Positions 42,990 to 52,750 are shown, counted from the stretch's first letter. The stretch is DNA of 64,000 nucleotides from Nibribacter koreensis (GCF_039541795.1 NZ_BAABGX010000002.1:62001-126000), one strand, 5' to 3'. The notes: generated from the letters alone by a model not told the origin. A program made the numbers and translations.

Positions 42990-43958
42990 CTACAACCACT
43001 TCTTCCTCCTGAAATACCATAGAAAGCCCATGGACGCCAGTAACATCAATAGCAGGGCAAACGGGTAACCTCCTACCCAATTGAGTTCGGGCATGAATTT
43101 AAAGTTCATGCCGTAGATGCTGGCAATGAGCGTAGGCGGCATGAATACTACCGTCACTACGGTAAATATTTTGATGACCTTGTTCTGCTCAATGTTCACC
43201 AAACCCAGAAAGGTGTTCTGCAGGTACTCCAGACGTTCAAAGCTGAACTGGGTATGTTGTAAAAGCGAGTTAATGTCTTTGATGACAATGCGCAGGCGTT
43301 CCTTTTCGGGCTCATCAACAGCGAAAGATCTGAGCAAGGAAGAAACCAACCGTTGCTTATCCACAATGCTCTCTCTTATGAGAATGGTATTTTCCTGAAG
43401 TTCGGTGATTCTAATCAAGACCTCTTCTTCAATGGACTGCTCTTTTACCAGGCGCTTACTGATGACGTTGGTGGTGCGGGTGAGGTGCTCAATAAAATCG
43501 GCGTCGTTGTCAATCTGGGTTTCTAATAGCAACAACCAGACCTGAATGGCCCGGATGGTGGTGCCTTTGAAGGTCTTCATCTTGCGCACCGTCTCCCCGA
43601 AGGACTTTAGATCGGTTCGGCGCATGGTGAACAGGATGTCTCTTTGCAGAATAAAGGACACCTGGCGCGTGATGTAGGAGCCGTCCTGGTGCATGACAAA
43701 GGCCGTGTTGGCTTCAAAGAACCCGCCCTCGTCCTCAAAATAACGTGAGGAGCTTTCAATCTCGGCGGCCTCTTGCTGGGTGAACAACTCAATCCCGAAG
43801 GCTTCTTCTACCCGGCGCTGTTCATGGTCTGAGGGCGCCTGCAGGTCTACCCAGATGATGCGGCCTTTGTCTTCTGGCGCGTCAAACGTCTCTGGGTTTT
43901 TCTCCCAGGTCAGCTCGCCGTCTTTTAAATAGAAACATCTTATCATACGCCTGTCCAT
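42990..43958 (-). CDS. corA: Magnesium/cobalt transporter CorA
   Basis: The 322-residue product has a large cytoplasmic N-terminal domain, a long helix (NDADFIEHLTRTTNVIS onward) and two C-terminal membrane helices separated by the CorA selectivity motif YGMNF, here followed by KFMPELNWVGGYPFAL. CorA forms a pentameric channel for Mg2+ and Co2+ uptake in the inner membrane. The C-terminus ends in basic FRRKKWL as usual. Single gene. Confidence 0.95.
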   Translation of the reverse strand: MDRRMIRCFYLKDGELTWEKNPETFDAPEDKGRIIWVDLQAPSDHEQRRVEEAFGIELFTQQEAAEIESSSRYFEDEGGFFEANTAFVMHQDGSYITRQVSFILQRDILFTMRRTDLKSFGETVRKMKTFKGTTIRAIQVWLLLLETQIDNDADFIEHLTRTTNVISKRLVKEQSIEEEVLIRITELQENTILIRESIVDKQRLVSSLLRSFAVDEPEKERLRIVIKDINSLLQHTQFSFERLEYLQNTFLGLVNIEQNKVIKIFTVVTVVFMPPTLIASIYGMNFKFMPELNWVGGYPFALLLMLLASMGFLWYFRRKKWL

Positions 43959-44106
43959 TGCGCCGGGTCAGCCTTCTTCTCTCCGCCCCTGCCTGTCTAG
44001 TTGCAAACCTACTGATTTTATCTGGGAGCTGGGAATGTAGCGCTTGGCAAAGTTGCCACTTGCTCATTGATTTGAAAGACTATTCACTTGGCTAGCATCC
44101 TGAGTC

Positions 44107-44144
44107 TGTTTTTGACCTGTTTCCCAGAAATTAGGCCAAAAACG
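44107..44144. repeat. 38-bp palindrome, copy 20 (left edge of island C)
   Basis: Arms TGTTTTTGACCTGTTTCC and GAAATTAGGCCAAAAACG. Confidence 0.8.
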
Positions 44145-44328
44145 CCATGGCTCAAACCACGACTACCATTGCTCAAAAGATCTTGTAGCGTCCGGCAGGA
44201 CCTGCGAGCGTTTGTGCCTAGGACTTTTTCTTAGAACAGATTCTCCCCTTTGAGGGCTGCCCAAACGAGCGTTTGAGGCATCGAGCGTAGCTCTAAGGAG
44301 GGTGTTTACACATCAGCAGAAGAAAGCA

Positions 44329-44364
44329 ATGCGTCAGAGACAAGGCAGTGCCTGGTCTCTACAT
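44329..44364. repeat. GAGACAAGG palindrome family, copy 4
   Basis: ATGCGTCAGAGACAAGGC then AGTGCCTGGTCTCTACAT, essentially the consensus. Confidence 0.8.
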
Positions 44365-44421
44365 CTGTAACGCCCCCCTCATCATAGCCTTCTACCTCAG
44401 GGAGAAGGGACTACGCTATTT

Positions 44422-44459
44422 CGTTTTTGGCTTGTTTACCAGGAAATAGGGCAAAAACG
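44422..44459. repeat. 38-bp palindrome, copy 21 (right edge of island C)
   Basis: Arms CGTTTTTGGCTTGTTTAC and GGAAATAGGGCAAAAACG. Confidence 0.8.
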
Positions 44460-44582
44460 ATAACCACAAATCATGCACTCGCATAGCAAATAACGGACAA
44501 CCAACCACCAACCTTCTAAATCAGGCTTGGCGGTTAGAGCGTCTTTTCCGAACTTGTCCGCTCTTGCTCTTACCCTGACCAT

Positions 44583-45122
44583 ATGCCTTCATTGCCACAG
44601 GTGCTGTTTTACGTCTTCGCTGGTTTAGCGGTGGGCGGCGGTGTGTGGTTACTGCTGAGCAAGAATCTGTTACACATGGCTTTTGCGCTGCTATTGACCT
44701 TGCTGGGACTGGCCGCCATCTACGTGCTCCTGTACGCAGATTTTGTAGCCGTGGCGCAGATCATGGTGTATGTGGGCGGGGTGTTGGTGTTAATCTTGTT
44801 TGGCTTGCTGTTGAGCTCCAACGCGACCGGCAGTTTTGTAGCGCAGGAACCGGTAAACCGAAGCATTGGCTTGTTACTAGCGGTGGTTTTGCTGGGCGGT
44901 GGTATTTGGGCTTTGGTACAGTCGTTTGATGCCGCGTTTGGCCACTACCCTGCTGTTCCTGCCCTTGCCCAACAAGCGGCACTGGGCCATTACACGTCCT
45001 TGCATGGGTTGGGTAAGCAACTGATTTCTACCTACGTCCTGCCGTTTGAGATAGCCTCTGTTTTGTTGCTAGTGGCCTTGGTAGGCGCGGCGGCCATCAC
45101 CAAACAAACCTCGCGCAAATGA
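44583..45122 (+). CDS. nuoJ: NADH-quinone oxidoreductase subunit J
   Basis: The 179-residue product has five membrane segments including LLSKNLLHMAFALLLTLLG and ADFVAVAQIMVYVGGVLVLI, the NuoJ signature. It is part of the membrane arm of respiratory complex I. It begins the nuoJKLMN run; its stop overlaps the nuoK start by 4 bases. The subunits A to I are not in this window, so the complex I genes are split. Confidence 0.93.
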   Translation: MPSLPQVLFYVFAGLAVGGGVWLLLSKNLLHMAFALLLTLLGLAAIYVLLYADFVAVAQIMVYVGGVLVLILFGLLLSSNATGSFVAQEPVNRSIGLLLAVVLLGGGIWALVQSFDAAFGHYPAVPALAQQAALGHYTSLHGLGKQLISTYVLPFEIASVLLLVALVGAAAITKQTSRK

Positions 45123-45430
45123 TGGCCATTCCGTTGTTGCATCTGCTGGTGCTGGGCGCCATCCTGTTTTGCCTGGGTCTGGCCATTGTTTTGACCAAGC
45201 GGCACGCCATTGCCATTCTCATGGGTATTGAATTGCTGTTCAACGCCGCCAATTTGAATCTGGTGGCCTTCGCGCAGTATGACCCAGACCGGTTGCAGGG
45301 ACAGGTGTACAGCCTGTTTGTGATGCTCATTGCCGCCTGTGAAACCGCCGTGGCTTTGGCCATTGTGTTGCAGGTGTTCAAATATTTTAAGACGGCCCAT
45401 CTCCAAGACATAGACCAACTGAATGGCTGA
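45119..45430 (+). CDS. nuoK: NADH-quinone oxidoreductase subunit K
   Basis: The product of 103 residues has three membrane helices, with LTKRHAIAILMGIELLFNAA and MLIAACETAVALAIVL. The glutamates in GIELLFNAANL and ACETAVALA are the conserved proton-channel residues of NuoK. It overlaps nuoJ by 4 bases and nuoL by 8 bases, so expression is tightly coupled. Confidence 0.95.
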   Translation: MMAIPLLHLLVLGAILFCLGLAIVLTKRHAIAILMGIELLFNAANLNLVAFAQYDPDRLQGQVYSLFVMLIAACETAVALAIVLQVFKYFKTAHLQDIDQLNG

Positions 45431-47528
45431 GTTGCAAACCTTGCTCCTGGTGGCTCCTGTGTTGGGGCAATCCCTTTCCCTGCTGGAACGGGTGACGGTG
45501 GCCGGTCTTCTCTTGATGCCGCTTTTGTCTTTCCTGAGTCTGTTTCTGTTTGGCAGAAAACTTCCCCGCCACGGTGATTGGCTGGCCATTGGGTTCATGG
45601 GATTGTCCTTGACAGGGGCGTTGTTTTTGTTTAGTCAAGTCTGGGGACAGACGCCGCTACATTCTGAATTTACCTGGTTTCTACTACCACAGCCAAACGG
45701 CGAAGTAGTTTCCATGCAGGCTGGTGTCTATCTGGACAACCTCACGGCCGTGATGCTGGTGCTGGTGACGTTCATTTCTCTGCTGGTGATGGTCTTCTCT
45801 GTGGGCTACATGAAAGGCGATGCGCTCTACGCCCGTTACTATGCCTACCTAAGCCTCTTCACAGCCTGCATGCTGGGGTTGTTGCTGGCGGATAACCTGC
45901 TGGTGCTCTTCATTTGCTGGGAACTGGTGGGCTTTTTATCCTATCTTTTAATAGGCTTTTGGTACCAGCGGCAGGCGGCGGCAAAGGCCAGCACCAAGGC
46001 GTTTCTGGTCAATAGAATTGGCGATGTGGGCTTTCTGTGGGCCTTGTTTGCGTTTTTTGCGGTGTTCAAAACCTTCAACATCAACTCGGCGCAAGCGTTG
46101 CTGGCTACTTTGCCTTTGCAAGCCGAGCAAGGCGTGATGTTGTTGCTGGGCTTCGGGTTGCTGGCGGGTGCCATGGGCAAGTCTGCGCAGTTTCCGTTGC
46201 AGGTCTGGCTCCCGGATGCCATGCAGGGTCCTACGCCGGTTTCTGCCCTCATCCACGCGGCTACCATGGTAGCGGCGGGCGTGTATCTGCTGGCGCGGTG
46301 CTTCCCGTTTTTCCTGCCCGAGGTCCTGCTGACCATGGCCATCATTGGGGTCTTTACGGCTTTTATAGGAGCGCTGGCCGCCAGTCAGCAGCAGGACATC
46401 AAGAAAGTGCTGGCTTTCTCCACCATCTCACAGTTGGGCTATATGGTGATGGGCGTGGGCGTGGGCGCGCCTGAGGCTTCGTTGTTTCATTTGATTACGC
46501 ACGCGTTTTTCAAGGCTTCGCTGTTCCTGATTTCAGGGATTGTGATTCATGCCATCCAGCATGCCTGGCACCATCATTCCAACAAGATTCTGTTTGAGGC
46601 GCCCATTGACGTGCAGGACATGCGCAACATGGGCGGACTGCGCATGATGTTGCCCCTCACCTTTGTCTGCTATGGTATCTCGGCGGGCGCGCTGGTAGGT
46701 CTTCCCTTCTTCTCTGGTTTTCTTTCTAAGGAGGCCTTGCTCTTGGCCAGTGTACAATGGGCGCAGGCTGGTGCTGGCTGGCAGTGGCTCCTTCCGGGGT
46801 TTGGCTTCGCGACGGTGCTTCTGACGGCGTACTACATGGCGCGGCAACTGTTACTGGTATTCTTCGGGAGACCCAGATTGAAACTGCCTTTGAAGTCTTA
46901 TAAGTACAGTCCGCGCCAGGAAGTCTCCTGGACCATGCTGGCGCCAGTGATGCTGTTGACGGTCCTGAGTCTGTGGGTATTTTTTTCCTGGTCGCCGCTT
47001 TCTTCAGAGCAAAGTTGGCTGGTGCCGCAGATAGCCTCCGCGCTAGCCGCTAATTCCTTTTTCCCAGCAAACGGTCATCAAGCCCATATCTCCTGGATCC
47101 TCTATCTTTCTTTGGCAATGGTTGTCTTGGGTGGAGCATTGGCCTTCTTTACCCGCCAGGCGGTGCGGGCCAAGCAGTTCACCAAACCGGTGATGGGTTG
47201 GCGGTACTGGCTCAAAAATCAGTTCTTCTTAAATGAGGCCTATGCCTTTGTTGTAGTCAGACCCACCTTGGCGCTGGGCAGACTTACTGAGAAAACCGAC
47301 CATATCCTTAATTATGGTTTGCACGCCTTTAGTAAAGGTTTTGTGGCTATTTCAAAGCTGATAGCCTGGGGTGATAGATGGGTAGTGGACGGGGCAGTGC
47401 AAGTGGTTGGCTGGTCCTCCAGGCAAGTAGGACATCTGGGCCGAAGCCTCCAGAATGGTAACATTCAATCTTATTATCTATTTTCGCTGTTAGGGCTGGT
47501 GGCTTTGCTCTTCTGGCTTTTTTATTAG
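45423..47528 (+). CDS. nuoL: NADH-quinone oxidoreductase subunit L
   Basis: The 701-residue antiporter-like subunit has about sixteen membrane helices, with CWELVGFLSYLLIGFWY, QFPLQVWLPDAMQGPTPVSA and ALIHAATMVAAGVYL as the proton-pump core, and a late lateral helix region. The N-terminus MAELQTLLLVAPVLG is longer than in E. coli NuoL (613 residues) and fits Bacteroidetes forms. It is in the membrane arm of complex I and starts inside the end of nuoK. Confidence 0.95.
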   Translation: MAELQTLLLVAPVLGQSLSLLERVTVAGLLLMPLLSFLSLFLFGRKLPRHGDWLAIGFMGLSLTGALFLFSQVWGQTPLHSEFTWFLLPQPNGEVVSMQAGVYLDNLTAVMLVLVTFISLLVMVFSVGYMKGDALYARYYAYLSLFTACMLGLLLADNLLVLFICWELVGFLSYLLIGFWYQRQAAAKASTKAFLVNRIGDVGFLWALFAFFAVFKTFNINSAQALLATLPLQAEQGVMLLLGFGLLAGAMGKSAQFPLQVWLPDAMQGPTPVSALIHAATMVAAGVYLLARCFPFFLPEVLLTMAIIGVFTAFIGALAASQQQDIKKVLAFSTISQLGYMVMGVGVGAPEASLFHLITHAFFKASLFLISGIVIHAIQHAWHHHSNKILFEAPIDVQDMRNMGGLRMMLPLTFVCYGISAGALVGLPFFSGFLSKEALLLASVQWAQAGAGWQWLLPGFGFATVLLTAYYMARQLLLVFFGRPRLKLPLKSYKYSPRQEVSWTMLAPVMLLTVLSLWVFFSWSPLSSEQSWLVPQIASALAANSFFPANGHQAHISWILYLSLAMVVLGGALAFFTRQAVRAKQFTKPVMGWRYWLKNQFFLNEAYAFVVVRPTLALGRLTEKTDHILNYGLHAFSKGFVAISKLIAWGDRWVVDGAVQVVGWSSRQVGHLGRSLQNGNIQSYYLFSLLGLVALLFWLFY

Positions 47529-47546
47529 CGGTCTCTCATACAGCGC

Positions 47547-49253
47547 ATGGCATATTTGCTCAGTAGTCTCATTTTTGTTCCGTTGGTCGCCGCGCTGGTG
47601 CTGTTGGTTCTGCCCTCTAAAAAAACGGGCCTCCTGAAATATGTAGCCTTAGGCGCTACTCTCTTAGAACTGGCTCTCTCACTTCTGCTCTTTTTCCAAG
47701 TTCAGAATACCACGGGCGGTATCGTAGGACAAACGTTCCAGTTTCAGGAGAAGCATGACTGGATTGCTTTGCAATTGGGTTCCTTGGGACAACTCAAAAT
47801 CTACTATTGGCTGGGCGTGGATGGCTTAAATGTGGCGCTCATTCTGCTGACGGGCATTATAGCCGTGATAGGCATCCTCTCTTCCTGGCGCATCCACCAG
47901 TCCCTGAAAGGCTACTTGAGCTTGTACCTATTGCTTTTAGGGAGCGTGATGGGCTGTTTTGTAGCCATGGACTTGTTCCTGTTCTACCTATTCTTTGAGT
48001 TCATGTTGCTGCCCATGTACTTCTTGATTGGGATGTGGGGCGGACCCAGAAGAGAATACGCGGCCATCAAATTTTTCTTATACACCCTGGTAGGTTCGGT
48101 GTTGATTCTTCTCGCGTTCATTGGTTTGTATGCTTCAGTGATGGACCCGGCAGCCACGGCGGTGCAACAGGGATTACCGGCCGGTGCACAAGGCATCCAA
48201 CAAGTGCAGGCGCTAGTGCAAAACGGCCAATTGACCTCTGCCCAGGTGGTGCATGCGTTTAACATCCCAGACATGCTGGACGCGCGCAATTTCATCCCGG
48301 GCAGTATCTTGCATGCGGCGTCGGGCATTTCAATATTTGGTTTGTCTGCGCGTATGGTGGCGTTTTTAGCCTTGTTTCTGGGATTCTTCATAAAACTACC
48401 AGGCGTACCGGTGCATACCTGGCTTCCCGATGCCCACGTAGAAGCACCCACCCCCATCTCTGTAATTTTAGCCAGTATCTTGCTAAAAGTAGGTGGTTAT
48501 GGGTTGTTTAGGATTGCCTTCCCGGTGTTCCCCGCCGAGGCCGCTGAAATGAGTTGGTTGATTGGCCTCTTGGGCGTAATTTCCATTTTGTATGGTGGGG
48601 CCTGTGCCTTGGCCATGTCTGATTTGAAGAAACTGATTGCCTATTCTTCGGTCTCACATATGGGCTTTGTTTTGCTGGGTTTGGCTGCGCTCACGCCTGA
48701 GGGTTGGAACGGGGCCCTGTTCCAGTTGTTCAGCCACGGACTCATCTCAGGGATGCTCTTTTTGATTGCCGGCGTGATTTATGACCGTATGCACAACCGC
48801 GACATCCATCGGTTTAGAGGGCTGGCCATGGTAGCGCCCGTGTTCACCACCTTTGTGGTGATTGCCTTCTTTGCGTCATTGGGTCTGCCGGGGTTCTCTG
48901 GTTTCATTGCCGAGTTGTTGGTTTTGCTTGGGGCCTTTGGGTCTAAGGCGGGCGGTGGTTTCTTGCCCAGGTGGATGGCCCTTGCGGCGGCGATTGGCCT
49001 GGTGCTGTCGGCGGCGTACTACCTTTGGACCTTGCAACGCATGTTCTTCGGCCGGTTCTGGCTGAGCCCCGACTTGCCTAAATCCTTTGCTGACTTAACC
49101 AAGCGCGAAATGCTGATGCTTTTGCCCTTGGCGCTGTTGGTCTTGCTGTTTGGCTTGTTCCCAGCCTTGCTCTTAGAAAAATCAGGAGCTACGGTGGCCG
49201 AGTATCTGAAGATATTTCAGCCGGTGGCGTCTACCTCACTCCTCCTTCCCTAA
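47547..49253 (+). CDS. nuoM: NADH-quinone oxidoreductase subunit M
   Basis: The 568-residue product has about fourteen membrane helices. Core motifs include FFEFMLLPMYFLIGMWGG, VPVHTWLPDAHVEAPTPISV and KKLIAYSSVSHMGFVLLGL. An insertion of about 55 residues rich in Gln and Ala (from MDPAATAVQQGL) lies between two helices near residue 210, common in Bacteroidetes members. It belongs to the proton-pumping membrane arm. It follows nuoL after 18 bases, and its stop shares a base with the nuoN start. Confidence 0.95.
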   Translation: MAYLLSSLIFVPLVAALVLLVLPSKKTGLLKYVALGATLLELALSLLLFFQVQNTTGGIVGQTFQFQEKHDWIALQLGSLGQLKIYYWLGVDGLNVALILLTGIIAVIGILSSWRIHQSLKGYLSLYLLLLGSVMGCFVAMDLFLFYLFFEFMLLPMYFLIGMWGGPRREYAAIKFFLYTLVGSVLILLAFIGLYASVMDPAATAVQQGLPAGAQGIQQVQALVQNGQLTSAQVVHAFNIPDMLDARNFIPGSILHAASGISIFGLSARMVAFLALFLGFFIKLPGVPVHTWLPDAHVEAPTPISVILASILLKVGGYGLFRIAFPVFPAEAAEMSWLIGLLGVISILYGGACALAMSDLKKLIAYSSVSHMGFVLLGLAALTPEGWNGALFQLFSHGLISGMLFLIAGVIYDRMHNRDIHRFRGLAMVAPVFTTFVVIAFFASLGLPGFSGFIAELLVLLGAFGSKAGGGFLPRWMALAAAIGLVLSAAYYLWTLQRMFFGRFWLSPDLPKSFADLTKREMLMLLPLALLVLLFGLFPALLLEKSGATVAEYLKIFQPVASTSLLLP

Positions 49254-50782
49254 TGCAGACGCCTATCCTTACCGCCCCGCTAGACGTTATGGGCCAAACC
49301 GCAGAAAGCCTGCAAAAACTCGGGCCCGAATGTCTCCTGCTGACGGGCTTTTTGGTAGTGCTGGTGCTGGATTTACTGCCTTCTCAAAAACTCCGGGCCA
49401 AGCTTCCCTTCTTCTCGCTCCTGCTGTTCATGGGAGTAGCGGTTTGGCAGGGCCTCCAGGTCTTTCAGGTTCTGCCTTATGCCACCGGAAGCTTTTTCAT
49501 GGGCATGCTGCACCAGGACGGGCTGGCCTTGTGGGGAAGTTGGCTGTTCAGTCTTTCGGCGGTACTATCCTTGCTGGTGATGCAATTCGGCTGGAAGCAG
49601 GAACTGGAGACCAGTACCCGAAATGAGTTTTTTGCGGTATTATTTGCCGTAGTCTTGGGCTTGAATCTGTTGGTTCGGTCCAGCAACTTGCTCATGCTTT
49701 TCCTGTCCTTGGAGTTGGTTTCTATCGGGTCTTACCTGTTGCTACTCCTAGCTTCCGTAACGCCCAAGCGGGTGGAGGCAGGCGTGAAGTACATTTTGTA
49801 TGGCATGTTCGCCTCGGGCATCATGCTCTATGGTATTTCCTTTTTGTACGGCTTATCGGGTACGCTTCAATTTTTGGAGCCTGGCTTCTGGGCTTCTTTG
49901 GCAGAGGTGCCCTTGGTGTTTATGACCTTAGTATGGGGCTTGGTGCTGGCGGGCATTCTATTCAAGCTAGCGGGATTTCCGTTTCATTTCTGGGCCCCAG
50001 ATGTGTACCAGACCGCGCCCACCGGGGTGGTGGCGTTCTTCTCCACGGCTCCAAAAATCGCAGCGGTGTTGGTTCTGCTTCGGTTCTGCCTGGGCAGTGG
50101 AGTTACAACGGGAAGTTTGCAAGAGACCAATCCCTCGCTGTTTATTCTGTTGCAGGTAGCGGCGGTGGGTACGTTGATGCTGGGCAATTTCACGGCCTTA
50201 CTGCAACAGGACATCAAACGCCTGATGGCGTATTCTTCCATCGCGCACGCGGGATTCTTACTATTAGCCATTCTGTGGGGCGGTGCCAGCTCGGTTTCAA
50301 CGGTGCTGTTTTATGCTACGGTATTGCTGTTCTCCAACATGGGCTTCTTCTTGGTCATTCAATTAATGCAGAACGCTACCGGCTCTGCCTTGCTCAGTGA
50401 TTGGGCCGGCTTAGGGAAGAAGGCTCCATATGTGGGCGTGCTGGCCATGGTCTTTCTCATCAGCTTAATCGGCTTGCCGCCCACAGGTGGGTTTCTGGCC
50501 AAACTGCTGGTGTTCTCCCAGTTATGGGAGGGTTATCAGGTCACCGGACAATTAGTATTTTTTCTTTTGCTATTAGGGGCACTCTTGCTTACCGCCGTAG
50601 TGTTGTATTACTATCTCAAGGTTCCCTTCACGCTTTTCATGCGCGGAAAGGAATACGGACAGAAAATAGCTTTTCCTCTGGGGGCTTACTTATTTTTAGG
50701 CTTACTTTGCATACCGGTTCTGCTCTCCTTCTTTAAGGCAGACTGGTTGGTGAAAGTCCTGGAACAAGTGCTTTCCCTTTAA
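49253..50782 (+). CDS. nuoN: NADH-quinone oxidoreductase subunit N
   Basis: The 509-residue antiporter-like subunit has about fourteen membrane helices with LFLSLELVSIGSYLLLLLA, FPFHFWAPDVYQTAPTGVVA and IKRLMAYSSIAHAGFLLLAI. It completes the membrane arm of complex I. The ATG overlaps the nuoM stop by one base. A purF-type gene begins 13 bases downstream, so the operon may read on into purine metabolism. Confidence 0.95.
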   Translation: MQTPILTAPLDVMGQTAESLQKLGPECLLLTGFLVVLVLDLLPSQKLRAKLPFFSLLLFMGVAVWQGLQVFQVLPYATGSFFMGMLHQDGLALWGSWLFSLSAVLSLLVMQFGWKQELETSTRNEFFAVLFAVVLGLNLLVRSSNLLMLFLSLELVSIGSYLLLLLASVTPKRVEAGVKYILYGMFASGIMLYGISFLYGLSGTLQFLEPGFWASLAEVPLVFMTLVWGLVLAGILFKLAGFPFHFWAPDVYQTAPTGVVAFFSTAPKIAAVLVLLRFCLGSGVTTGSLQETNPSLFILLQVAAVGTLMLGNFTALLQQDIKRLMAYSSIAHAGFLLLAILWGGASSVSTVLFYATVLLFSNMGFFLVIQLMQNATGSALLSDWAGLGKKAPYVGVLAMVFLISLIGLPPTGGFLAKLLVFSQLWEGYQVTGQLVFFLLLLGALLLTAVVLYYYLKVPFTLFMRGKEYGQKIAFPLGAYLFLGLLCIPVLLSFFKADWLVKVLEQVLSL

Positions 50783-50795
50783 TTGATTCAGTCTT

Positions 50796-52688
50796 ATGAG
50801 TGACGCAATAAAACACGAGTGCGGTATTGCCCTGATTCGCCTTCGCAAGCCCCTCTCCTACTACGCCCAGAAATACGGGACTCCCATGTACGCCTTGCAC
50901 AAGATGTACCTGCTCATGGAGAAACAGCACAACCGAGGGCAGGACGGCGCAGGGTTGGCCAGTATCAAGATTGACACCAAACCCGGCACCGAGTACATAG
51001 CCCGCTATCGCTCCGTCAAGACCAAGGCCATAGACGCCATCTTCGGGAAGATCAGCGAGAAGTATGGCAAACTGCTCCGCAAGAACCCAGAAGCCTCCAA
51101 AAATGTAGACTGGCTCCGCGACAACCTTCCTTTCTTAGGAGATGTGTACCTGGGGCACCTGCGCTACGGCACCCACGGCGAAAACTCAGTAGACAACTGC
51201 CATCCCATGCTCCGGGAGAACAACTGGCGCAACAGAAGCCTGGCCGTGGCCGGTAACTTCAACATGACCAACGTAGACGAACTCTTTGGCGTCCTCACCG
51301 AACTTGGTCAGCATCCTAAACAGAAGATAGACACCGTCACGGTGCTAGAGAAGATAGGTCACTTCTTAGACGAGGAAAACCAACGCCTCTTTGACTACTA
51401 CAAACCCGACCACAACAACCAGGAAATCACCCACCTCATAGAAGAAAACCTGGACCTGCAACGCGTCCTGCGCCGGGCCTGCAAGGACTTTGACGGTGGC
51501 TACGCCATGGCGGGCATGACCGGTTACGGTGCTTCGTTTGTAGTGCGTGACCCAGCCGGCATACGGCCAGCGTATTACTATGTAGACGATGAAGTGGTGG
51601 TAGTGGCCTCAGAAAAACCTGCCATCAAGACCGCCTTTGGCGTAGATTACAGCCAAATCAAAGAAATCACCCCGGGCCACGCCCTCATCATCAACAAGAA
51701 CGGCACCACCTCTGAGCGCGAAGTGTTGCCCGCCCTTGAGAAGAAATCATGCAGCTTTGAGCGCATCTACTTCTCCAGAGGCAATGACCCAGAGATCTAC
51801 CAGGAGCGCAAAGCCTTAGGCAAATTACTCTGCCCGCAGATTCTGGAAGCCATCAATCACGACCTGGAGAACACCGTTTTCTCCTACATCCCCAACACCG
51901 CCGAGACCTCTTACTACGGCATGATGGATGGCATTGAGGATTACCTTCGCAGTTACCGCAAGCAAGCCATCACAGAGGCCGGCAACGACCCAGAGAAACT
52001 GGAAACCATCCTGTCCTTTAAACCCCGGGTAGAGAAACTGGTGATCAAGGACGCCAAGCTCAGAACCTTCATCACCGACAATGACCACCGCGATGACCTG
52101 GTGGCACACGTGTATGACACTACCTATGAGGTGGTGAAAAAAGGCGTAGACACGGTAGTAGTGATTGATGACTCCATTGTACGCGGTACTACCCTGGAGA
52201 AAAGCATCATCAAAATGCTGGACCGCCTGGGCCCTAAGAAAATCATCATCGTGTCCTGTGCCCCACAGATACGGTACCCAGACTGCTACGGCATTGACAT
52301 GTCCAAGATGAAGGAGTTTGTGGCCTTCAGAGCGTTAATGGGCTTATTGAAAGACAACAACAAAGAAAACCTAGCTGAGGAAGTGTATCAGCAATGCCGC
52401 CAAGCCGCGGGTACTGAAGCCTTCAAAGAGAAGAACTTTGTGCAGGCGCTGTATGAGGCCTTCTCTTATGAGGAGGTGAGCGCCAAGGTAGCCGAAATTG
52501 TCACCGCCAAAGGCATTCAAGCCGAGGTGCAGGTAATTTTCCAGACGGTAGATTCTTTGCATGAGGCCTGTCCGAATCATTTAGGCGACTGGTATTTTAC
52601 CGGCAACTACCCAACGCCGGGCGGTACCAAGGTGGTGAACCGCGCCTTCATGAACTACATGGAGAAAAACGACGGAAGAGCGTATTAA
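50796..52688 (+). CDS. purF: Long amidophosphoribosyltransferase (PurF-type)
   Basis: The 630-residue product has an N-terminal class II glutamine amidotransferase domain with the catalytic Cys at position 9 (HECGIAL, so an eight-residue propeptide must be removed), GHLRYGTHG and GNFNMTN, and a phosphoribosyltransferase domain with the PRPP loop VVVIDDSIVRGTT near residue 455. It is about 130 residues longer than usual PurF, with an insertion from about residue 60 to 110 and another before the PRPP loop. PurF makes phosphoribosylamine, the first step of purine synthesis. Bacteroidetes often have this long form beside a normal PurF, so it may have a specialised or alternative role. Confidence 0.85.
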   Translation: MSDAIKHECGIALIRLRKPLSYYAQKYGTPMYALHKMYLLMEKQHNRGQDGAGLASIKIDTKPGTEYIARYRSVKTKAIDAIFGKISEKYGKLLRKNPEASKNVDWLRDNLPFLGDVYLGHLRYGTHGENSVDNCHPMLRENNWRNRSLAVAGNFNMTNVDELFGVLTELGQHPKQKIDTVTVLEKIGHFLDEENQRLFDYYKPDHNNQEITHLIEENLDLQRVLRRACKDFDGGYAMAGMTGYGASFVVRDPAGIRPAYYYVDDEVVVVASEKPAIKTAFGVDYSQIKEITPGHALIINKNGTTSEREVLPALEKKSCSFERIYFSRGNDPEIYQERKALGKLLCPQILEAINHDLENTVFSYIPNTAETSYYGMMDGIEDYLRSYRKQAITEAGNDPEKLETILSFKPRVEKLVIKDAKLRTFITDNDHRDDLVAHVYDTTYEVVKKGVDTVVVIDDSIVRGTTLEKSIIKMLDRLGPKKIIIVSCAPQIRYPDCYGIDMSKMKEFVAFRALMGLLKDNNKENLAEEVYQQCRQAAGTEAFKEKNFVQALYEAFSYEEVSAKVAEIVTAKGIQAEVQVIFQTVDSLHEACPNHLGDWYFTGNYPTPGGTKVVNRAFMNYMEKNDGRAY

Positions 52689-52750
52689 TGTGCTAATTTT
52701 TTAATGTGCTGATGTGCTATTTTTTAGCATCAACTATTTTATAAAGTAAA
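52689..52750. repeat. Short degenerate repeats after purF
   Basis: Contains TTTAATGTGCTGATGTGCTA directly after the stop, the same element in the same gene-relative orientation as after the ccoG stop. Confidence 0.6.

Larger units (their letters stand above)
44107..44459. repeat. Repeat island C, bounded by two 38-bp palindromes
   Basis: Between copies 20 and 21 lie an inverted GACGCTCGCAGG block (44185-44218), a CCCTTTGAGGGC-like stretch and a GAGACAAGG palindrome (44329-44364). No credible gene. It lies between corA and nuoJ; 43959-44106 and 44460-44582 hold only promoter sequence. Confidence 0.7.
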
